From Methanocorpusculum sp. (lineage in GTDB: Archaea > Halobacteriota > Methanomicrobia > Methanomicrobiales > Methanocorpusculaceae), in assembly GCA_029987025.1 (NCBI GenBank), contig DALTWQ010000045.1, positions 1 through 10,045 on the forward strand: a DNA stretch of 10,045 nt, given 5' to 3'. Of this stretch, positions 5,433-10,045 are shown piece after piece. The first letter of the stretch is position 1. Each line of letters opens with the position of its first letter. The notes under the pieces were generated by a model. It had not been told where the DNA came from and made no database searches. It was given only the letters and a program-made list of their open reading frames with translations. The position numbers were made by a program, and so were the translations under genes.

Positions 5433-7009
5433 AATTTGACATAGAGGAATTCAGAGAACGGCGGAAAACCGACTTTGAAGGCGCCTGGCATGCAGGACCT
5501 TCAGTAATTACCCCGCCGCCGGCAGCAAACATCTATCCGCGCTACACGTACCGCAGAGCACAGGTTCACCCTATCTTTGATACTATTGCAAGATTACGCG
5601 CTGCATACCTTTCGATGGGATTCGATGAAGCCATGGTTCCGGTCTTTATCGACGAGTCGGATATCTACCGTCAGTTCGGACCTGAAGCCGCAGCAGTTCT
5701 TGACCGCGTGTTCTATGTCGGCGGTCTGCCGCGTCCGAATGTCGGTATCTCCAAAGAGCGCCTGGACAAGATTGCAGAAATCTTAGGCAAGCCGCTCGAA
5801 GAAGGTGCTGATGAAAAACTGATGAAATGTCTGCACCGCTACAAGAAGGGAAAGTTCGACGGAGACGACCTTGCACACGAGATGGCTGTTGCCTTAAACA
5901 CAGACGACGGTGTTGTTGTCCACGTACTTGATGCAGTCTTCCCGGAATTTAAAGAACTCGCACCTGAGTCATCAAGAACCACCCTTCGTTCACACACAAC
6001 AAGCGGCTGGTTCCTGTCTCTTGCACAGATGTGGGACAAACGCCCGCTTCCAATCCGCATGTTCTCTGTTGACCGCTGTTTCCGCCGCGAGCAGGAGGAG
6101 GATGCAACACATCTTCGTACCTATCACTCTGCATCCTGTATTGTTGCAGGCGAAGATGTAACGGTAGAGGAAGGAAAAGCAGTTGCAGCAGGTCTTCTTT
6201 CGGCATTCGGTTTCACCGAGTTCCAGTTCAGACCTGATGACAAGCGCTCAAAGTACTATATGCCGGGCACTCAGACTGAAGTGTACGGAAAGCATCCGGT
6301 TCACGGCTGGGTTGAGGTCGCAACGTTTGGTATCTACTCTCCTGCAGCACTTGCCGAGTACGGCGTAGGCGTTCCGGTCATGAACTTAGGTATGGGTGTT
6401 GAGCGTCTTGCTATGGTGTTAACCCAGGCTGAAGATGTAAGAAAACTCTCCTACGCACAGCTCTATCCGCCGGTATATTCCGACCTGCAGATTTCCCGCG
6501 GTATCGGATTAAAGGAAGAAGCACAGACTGTTGAAGGAAGACATGCTGTATATGCAGTAATGGAGACTGCAAAAGCCCACGCCGCAGACAAATCCCCGTG
6601 CGCATTTACTGCATGGACCGGAGAACTCTACGGGCACAAAGTTGAGATTTCCGTTGAAGAGCAGGAAGCTGACTCCACCCTCTTAGGCCCTGCAGCACTG
6701 AACGAAATCTTTGTCAGAAACGGCGCTGTATTAGGCGTTCCGGACAATGAAAAGTTCGCAGATGTCCGTGCTGAAGGAACTGACACCGGCATCTCATTCC
6801 TCTATGCAGCAGGAAATCTTGCTCTTGCCAGAATCGAAGAGGCAGCACGCCTTGGGGAAGGAACTTCTGTGCAGATTAAGATGTCCAAGCACCCGAGCGA
6901 CATCAACGTAAAGATTGAAGACTGGACTATGCGCTACATCACTGACAATAAAAAGAAGATTGACCTGCGCGGCCCGGTCTTTATGACCGTTTCCTCAAAA
7001 ATACTCTGA
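5429..7009 (+). CDS. sepS: O-phosphoserine--tRNA(Cys) ligase (SepRS)
   Basis: SepRS charges tRNA(Cys) with O-phosphoserine; SepCysS then converts the product to Cys-tRNA(Cys). It replaces or backs up CysRS in methanogens and close relatives. The 526 residues match the family. It is a class II synthetase: motif 2 is in MFSVDRCFRREQEEDATHLR (211-230) and motif 3 is GMGVERLAM (321-329). Phosphoserine-binding residues known from the Archaeoglobus enzyme (recalled as T188, S231, S233, N325) have counterparts here in HTTSGWF (T191), YHSASC (S234, S236) and VMNLGMG (N319). The C-terminal part (about 360-526) is the tRNA-binding region. The start overlaps the taw1 stop by 4 bp. No SepCysS (pscS) gene is in the window. 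A T7 run follows the stop. Confidence 0.97.
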   Translation: MKFDIEEFRERRKTDFEGAWHAGPSVITPPPAANIYPRYTYRRAQVHPIFDTIARLRAAYLSMGFDEAMVPVFIDESDIYRQFGPEAAAVLDRVFYVGGLPRPNVGISKERLDKIAEILGKPLEEGADEKLMKCLHRYKKGKFDGDDLAHEMAVALNTDDGVVVHVLDAVFPEFKELAPESSRTTLRSHTTSGWFLSLAQMWDKRPLPIRMFSVDRCFRREQEEDATHLRTYHSASCIVAGEDVTVEEGKAVAAGLLSAFGFTEFQFRPDDKRSKYYMPGTQTEVYGKHPVHGWVEVATFGIYSPAALAEYGVGVPVMNLGMGVERLAMVLTQAEDVRKLSYAQLYPPVYSDLQISRGIGLKEEAQTVEGRHAVYAVMETAKAHAADKSPCAFTAWTGELYGHKVEISVEEQEADSTLLGPAALNEIFVRNGAVLGVPDNEKFADVRAEGTDTGISFLYAAGNLALARIEEAARLGEGTSVQIKMSKHPSDINVKIEDWTMRYITDNKKKIDLRGPVFMTVSSKIL

Positions 7010-7026
7010 TATTTCTTACCCCTTAC

Positions 7027-7033
7027 TTTTTTT
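7027..7033 (+). terminator. T-run terminator of the taw1-sepS operon
   Basis: A T7 run starts 18 bp after the sepS stop. The next promoter begins 17 bp further on, which supports separate transcription of the hydrolase gene. Confidence 0.6.
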
Positions 7034-7049
7034 ACCGGATACAAAACCC

Positions 7050-7057
7050 TTTATTCT
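7050..7057 (+). promoter_or_regulatory. TATA-like box placed for a leaderless hydrolase mRNA
   Basis: TTTATTCT is centred about 26 bp before the ATG at 7080, exactly where transcription would start on the A of the start codon. No Shine-Dalgarno precedes the gene, in agreement with a leaderless message. Confidence 0.45.
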
Positions 7058-7079
7058 TACCAGTCAACGAGTATAGTAT

Positions 7080-8168
7080 ATGGACTCCGCTGTTCCGATT
7101 ATTTTTATTCCGGGAATTCTTTCCAGTCAGCTCTATCTTCCGGAGAACGGAAAGAAAATCTGGCTATCCCCGCTTTTCTTAAAAATGCCGGAACGGATGG
7201 AAATATCATCTCCTCTCACGGTCAAAAACAATGAAACCGACCAGCAGACGCTTCCGGGTGCGAAGCGCGAAAAGGGGATGATGATGAAAGAACTCCATCT
7301 CATTGAAAAACTCTGCAGTACGTTTCCGGAAAGACCTGTCTATTATTTCTCCTACGACTGGCGTTCATGTAGAAAACCTGTGAGAAAACTTCTCGAACTG
7401 ACTGACTATCTGAAAAAGCAGGGTTATGAAAAAGCAGATGTTATCTGTCACAGTATGGGAGGACTTGTGCTTTCTTCTTATGTTGCCCGCAACGGACTGG
7501 AATTTTTCAGAAAAATAATCTGCCTTGCAGTTCCGTTTGAAGGGTCTCCTCTGATTGAAAAACTCGCGGTAACCGGAGACATTCACTCGATTCCAAACTC
7601 GGTTGCCGAGACCTTTAAACTCTCGAAAGAGATGCTGGTAGAGTATCCGTCTGCCGCTGACCTGCTGCCGAGCGCTGAATACCTTTCAGTATATCCCATT
7701 TACCGCAAAGGAATACCTATGACTCCAGAGGAGACGGAATCTTTTCTCGGAGAACTGATGCCGAAAACATTTTCCGCCGGCAGGAAGTTTCAGCGGTCTC
7801 TGCATAGGAATGCGTATAAGCAGCTTCTTGACTATCCGGACTGCTGCTTCGGCATAGGTGTCGGCAAGGAAACCACTCAGACAATATCACTTGAAGACGA
7901 CGGCGAGATTGAAGAATATACTGATGCATCCGGCGACAGAGATGTGCCGGAGTATTCTTCTACGATGTGCGGCAGAGTTGAAAAACTCGGATTTAAGCGA
8001 TTCAGACGGTTTGATGCCAGACACTCCGAACTGCTTCGTGCAGGAGAACCTATGGACTGGATTCTTGAACTGCTGGGTGCGGATGAAGAGAAGAGACGCG
8101 GTTCTGAGAAAAAAGAGATAAAGAAAGAGGAGAGCAGCAGGGAACAATCTAAAACCAGCGGGCAATGA
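7080..8168 (+). CDS. LCAT-family (PF02450-type) alpha/beta hydrolase or acyltransferase
   Basis: This looks like a serine hydrolase of the lecithin:cholesterol acyltransferase type, which hydrolyses or transfers lipid acyl groups in other organisms; the substrate here is unknown. The protein opens with the first core strand and oxyanion-hole segment PIIFIPGILSSQL (6-18). SYDWR (91-95) is an LCAT hallmark, and ICHSMGG (122-128) is the nucleophile elbow with Ser125. GDRDVPEYSS (285-294) supplies the likely catalytic Asp (286 or 288), and RHSELL (314-319) the His (315). A region from about 40 to 70 matches the lid position. The C-terminal 25 residues are a highly charged Lys/Glu/Ser tail. There is no signal peptide or membrane anchor, so the enzyme is probably cytoplasmic. 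Archaeal membranes carry isoprenoid ethers rather than acyl esters, which makes the role puzzling. Transfer from a bacterium is possible. Confidence 0.82.
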   Translation: MDSAVPIIFIPGILSSQLYLPENGKKIWLSPLFLKMPERMEISSPLTVKNNETDQQTLPGAKREKGMMMKELHLIEKLCSTFPERPVYYFSYDWRSCRKPVRKLLELTDYLKKQGYEKADVICHSMGGLVLSSYVARNGLEFFRKIICLAVPFEGSPLIEKLAVTGDIHSIPNSVAETFKLSKEMLVEYPSAADLLPSAEYLSVYPIYRKGIPMTPEETESFLGELMPKTFSAGRKFQRSLHRNAYKQLLDYPDCCFGIGVGKETTQTISLEDDGEIEEYTDASGDRDVPEYSSTMCGRVEKLGFKRFRRFDARHSELLRAGEPMDWILELLGADEEKRRGSEKKEIKKEESSREQSKTSGQ

Positions 8169-8181
8169 CATCTAAGTTTTC

Positions 8182-8235
8182 TTCCTCCGGGTATTGACTT
8201 CCAGAGGAAAACCATAACACATATCTAAGGAGGAA
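8182..8235 (+). other. Orphan strong Shine-Dalgarno with competing complementary segments
   Basis: AAGGAGGAAAT (8227-8237) is the strongest ribosome-site sequence in the window, yet no ATG, GTG or TTG follows at a usable distance. TTCCTCC (8182-8188) is perfectly complementary to GGAGGAA (8229-8235), while its first six bases also pair with GAGGAA (8204-8209), so two alternative stems can form. It lies after the hydrolase stop and before the aspA promoter. It could be a decayed gene start, a mutually exclusive hairpin in a 3' region, or chance. Confidence 0.3.
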
Positions 8236-8330
8236 ATCCCCGCTATTTCAGACAGAACTGAACAACAGCCGGTTTCACCTCATTTTTGAGACGTATTTGC
8301 ATGGGTAGATATTTCTGCTGAAGAGGACAA

Positions 8331-8338
8331 TTATATTC
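8331..8338 (+). promoter_or_regulatory. TATA box of aspA
   Basis: TTATATTC, preceded by the purine-rich AGAGGACAA, is a good archaeal TATA box. A start near 8360 gives a leader of just under 30 nt that carries the aspA ribosome site. Confidence 0.55.
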
Positions 8339-8372
8339 ATACTGACACGGAAAAAACCCGCAGAAATACATC

Positions 8373-8377
8373 AGGAG
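8373..8377 (+). promoter_or_regulatory. aspA ribosome binding site, which decides the start
   Basis: AGGAG is only 1 nt before the ATG at 8379 but 10 nt before the in-frame ATG at 8388. The other Shine-Dalgarno spacings in this window are 6-10 nt, so translation most likely begins at 8388. Confidence 0.65.
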
Positions 8378-8387
8378 AATGTCAAAT

Positions 8388-9818
8388 ATGGCAGAGGCTG
8401 AATACAGAATCGAAGAAGACTCAATTGGTTCAAAAAAAGTTCCGATTGATGCATATTACGGCGTTCAGTCGTTAAGAGGAAAGGAAAACTTCCCGATTAC
8501 CGGACAGACAATGAACACAATGTTCATATTATCCCTTGCTGAAATCAAAAAAGCAGCAGCTGAGGTAAACAGCAAAGTCGGCTGTCTTGACCGGAAAAAA
8601 GCAGAAGCAATCATGCAGGCTTGTGATGAAATTCTGGAAGGAAAACTGCATGACCAGTTTATTGTAGACCCAATTCAGGGAAGTGCCGGAACATCAATGA
8701 ATATGAATGCCAATGAGGTCATTGCAAACCGTGCGATAGAAATTCTCGGCGGCAGAAAAGGTGACTACTCCATTGTTCATCCGAATGATAATGTAAACTA
8801 CGGACAATCCACCAACGATGTAATTCCTACAGCAGGAAAGATGACGATTCTCAAACTCTGGGTGGACTGCAAGGAAAGTCTTGAGGACCTTCACTCGGCA
8901 TTCATGAGAAAAGCAGCGGAGTTTGACGGCATTGTCAAAATGGGCAGAACCCAGCTGCAGGACGCAGTACCAATCCGCCTCGGACAGGAGTTCCACTCAT
9001 ACGGAGCTGCCATACGCAGAGGTATTGACCGTATCGACAAGGTCATGGATGAGATGCGGTATGTCAACCTCGGAGGAACTGCTGTCGGAACAGGACTGAA
9101 TGCAAATATTGCCTATTTCTGGACGGTTGTTCCGGAGCTTGCAAAAATTACCGGCCTTCCGCTCGTTCAGGCGGCTGACCCTGTTGACGGTACGCAGAAT
9201 CTTGACCCCATTGCGGCAGTCTCATCAGCATTTAAGTCACTTGCAGTAGCTCTTTCAAAGATGTCAAACGATCTCCGTCTGATGTCTTCAGGCCCCAGAT
9301 GCGGACTGCAGGAGATTACACTACCTCCAATGCAGAACGGGTCCTCAATTATGCCCGGAAAAGTAAACCCGGTCATCCCTGAGGTCATGAACCAGGTCTG
9401 TTTCAGAGTCATCGGCCATGATGTAACTATTACTCTTGCCGCTGAGGCAGGTCAGTTTGAACTGAACGCATTTGAACCGATTATTTATCATTGTATCTTC
9501 GAGATTATTTCATCAATCGACCATGCAGCCTGGACATTTACCAGAAACTGCATCAACGGCATCAAAGCAAACGAAGAGCACTGTAAAGAACTTATTGACT
9601 CATCGGTCGGTGTTATAACAGCCATCTGTCCGCATGTCGGATACAAGAAAGCAGCAGCAGTTGCAAAAGAGGCCATTAAAACCGGAGCATCCGTAAAAGA
9701 TCTGATTAAGAAAGAAAATCTCCTTACTGATGATGAACTGAGACGGATTATGGACCCCATGAGTATGACTACTCCCGGTATTGTTGCAGAAGACCTTCTT
9801 AGACGGCATAAAGAGTAA
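8388..9818 (+). CDS. aspA: Aspartate ammonia-lyase (aspartase)
   Basis: Aspartase reversibly converts L-aspartate to fumarate and ammonia; it is a soluble homotetramer of the fumarase/aspartase superfamily. With the start at 8388 the protein has 476 residues, close to the bacterial enzyme. In that numbering the conserved blocks are DPIQGSAGTSMNMNANEVIA (94-113), YGQSTND (138-144), GRTQLQDAVPIRLGQEF (186-202), and the mobile SS-loop signature GSSIMPGKVNP (318-328) with the catalytic serine (S320). PVIPEVMNQV after the signature (328-337) points to aspartase rather than fumarase. An upstream ATG at 8379 would add three residues but has the ribosome site almost touching it. The gene has its own promoter and a T7 terminator, so it is probably monocistronic. 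It may serve aspartate breakdown or fumarate supply. The high similarity to bacterial forms suggests past transfer, not shown here. Confidence 0.93.
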   Translation: MAEAEYRIEEDSIGSKKVPIDAYYGVQSLRGKENFPITGQTMNTMFILSLAEIKKAAAEVNSKVGCLDRKKAEAIMQACDEILEGKLHDQFIVDPIQGSAGTSMNMNANEVIANRAIEILGGRKGDYSIVHPNDNVNYGQSTNDVIPTAGKMTILKLWVDCKESLEDLHSAFMRKAAEFDGIVKMGRTQLQDAVPIRLGQEFHSYGAAIRRGIDRIDKVMDEMRYVNLGGTAVGTGLNANIAYFWTVVPELAKITGLPLVQAADPVDGTQNLDPIAAVSSAFKSLAVALSKMSNDLRLMSSGPRCGLQEITLPPMQNGSSIMPGKVNPVIPEVMNQVCFRVIGHDVTITLAAEAGQFELNAFEPIIYHCIFEIISSIDHAAWTFTRNCINGIKANEEHCKELIDSSVGVITAICPHVGYKKAAAVAKEAIKTGASVKDLIKKENLLTDDELRRIMDPMSMTTPGIVAEDLLRRHKE

Positions 9819-9835
9819 CATAATTTTTCACAATC

Positions 9836-9842
9836 TTTTTTT
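9836..9842 (+). terminator. T-run terminator of aspA
   Basis: A T7 run lies 17 bp after the aspA stop, following a shorter T5 run at 9824-9828. Both fit archaeal termination. Confidence 0.6.
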
Positions 9843-9897
9843 AAAGAAACAGCCTGCAGAGACAGTATTATTGTACAGACCTGCCGTTAAAGAGCTT

Positions 9898-10045
9898 TGC
9901 TCCTAAATTCGATAACCTGCTCCTAAAATCACCAATCTTGCTCCTAAATTCCGCATCTGAATCCGTAGAATCCCCTCGTAGAGGTATTTAGGAGCAGATT
10001 CAGATTTTCTTTGCTCCTAAATTCAGCAATCCTGCTCCTAAATTC
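9898..10045. repeat. Array of 13-bp repeats (TGCTCCTAAATTC), 20-21 bp apart, running off the window
   Basis: Direct copies start at 9898, 9918, 9939, 10012 and 10033. Four are identical; the copy at 9918 has one substitution (AAATC for AATTC at the end). An inverted copy with one mismatch lies at 9984-9996. The starts are spaced 20, 21, 73 and 21 bp, so neighbouring copies fall on one face of the helix. The 7-8 bp between copies is itself related (for example ACCAATCT and AGCAATCC), making an approximate 21-bp tandem unit. The last copy touches the window end, so the array probably continues. On the minus strand, 21 bp gives 7 codons, with heptads EFRSRIA or NLGAGLL depending on frame. Possible roles are a regulator-binding array, iterons of an origin, a structural repeat, or the end of a repeat-rich gene; the sequence does not decide. 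Confidence 0.75.
9955..10022. repeat. Overlapping inverted repeats inside the right-edge array
   Basis: The inverted copy pairs with the next direct copy: ATTTAGGAGCA (9986-9996) and TGCTCCTAAAT (10012-10022) form an 11-bp perfect stem around 15 bases. Separately, ATCTGAATC (9955-9963) is the exact complement of GATTCAGAT (9997-10005), which lies in that loop. A small CCTC/GAGG hairpin sits at 9974-9984. The 9955-9963/9997-10005 pair crosses the 9986-9996/10012-10022 pair, so they could form only as alternatives or as a pseudoknot-like fold. Confidence 0.5.

Noticed and set aside
3562..7009. A functional B6/tRNA(Cys) cluster, because SepCysS needs PLP
   Set aside because: The kinase is divergently transcribed, SepCysS is not in the window and many enzymes use PLP; adjacency alone does not support a cluster.
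8245..8289. A 14-codon frame with an ATT start after the orphan Shine-Dalgarno
   Set aside because: ATT is a very rare start, the frame is tiny and there is no conservation evidence.
9898..10045. CRISPR array
   Set aside because: The repeat core is 13 bp, the linkers are 7-8 bp and mutually similar, and one copy is inverted. CRISPR repeats are longer and their spacers are about 30-40 bp and unique.

Overview
The window looks like a chromosomal stretch of a methanogenic euryarchaeon. The evidence is the gene set: archaeal ribosomal protein L10e, RadA recombinase, Taw1 (4-demethylwyosine synthase without a flavodoxin domain) and SepRS, the O-phosphoserine-tRNA(Cys) ligase found almost only in methanogens and their relatives. 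Upstream signals are archaeal too: TATA boxes about 26 bp before likely starts, T-run terminators, and a mix of Shine-Dalgarno-led and apparently leaderless genes. Overall flavour, including the RadA sequence, suggests Methanomicrobiales, perhaps near Methanocorpusculum; the genus is a guess.

Layout, left to right. (1) 1-222, minus: 5' part of the L10e gene, cut by the window edge. (2) 356-1902, minus: a two-gene NitT/TauT-type ABC importer operon, permease then ATPase, joined by an ATGA overlap, with no substrate-binding protein in the window. (3) 1903-2404: a 502-bp gene-free divergent control region. It holds two strong TATA boxes facing apart, each preceded by the same 10-bp element GCACTTCCGC in the same relative orientation, a perfect palindrome touching the radA promoter, and an AT-rich hairpin that may end a short minus-strand transcript. 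(4) 2405-3394, plus: radA. (5) 3562-4386, minus: a pyridoxal/pyridoxamine kinase convergent with radA, both ending in T-runs. (6) 4387-4493: a compact divergent region with a hairpin, a 10-bp tandem repeat and a 14-bp perfect palindrome next to the taw1 start. (7) 4494-7009, plus: taw1-sepS, overlapping by ATGA, a small tRNA-biology operon. (8) 7080-8168, plus: an LCAT-type alpha/beta hydrolase with a promoter placed for a leaderless mRNA. (9) 8388-9818, plus: aspartate ammonia-lyase with its own promoter. (10) 9898-10045: an array of 13-bp repeats, spaced 20-21 bp, with one inverted copy, running off the right edge.

Most genes are housekeeping and well conserved. The two tRNA genes are the only clear functional pair: one modifies tRNA(Phe) next to the anticodon, the other charges tRNA(Cys) with phosphoserine. 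The parts not explained by known families are the right-edge repeat array, the shared element of the radA divergent region with a possible small RNA, and an unusual number of CTGCAG sites. No complete new system can be shown from this window alone.
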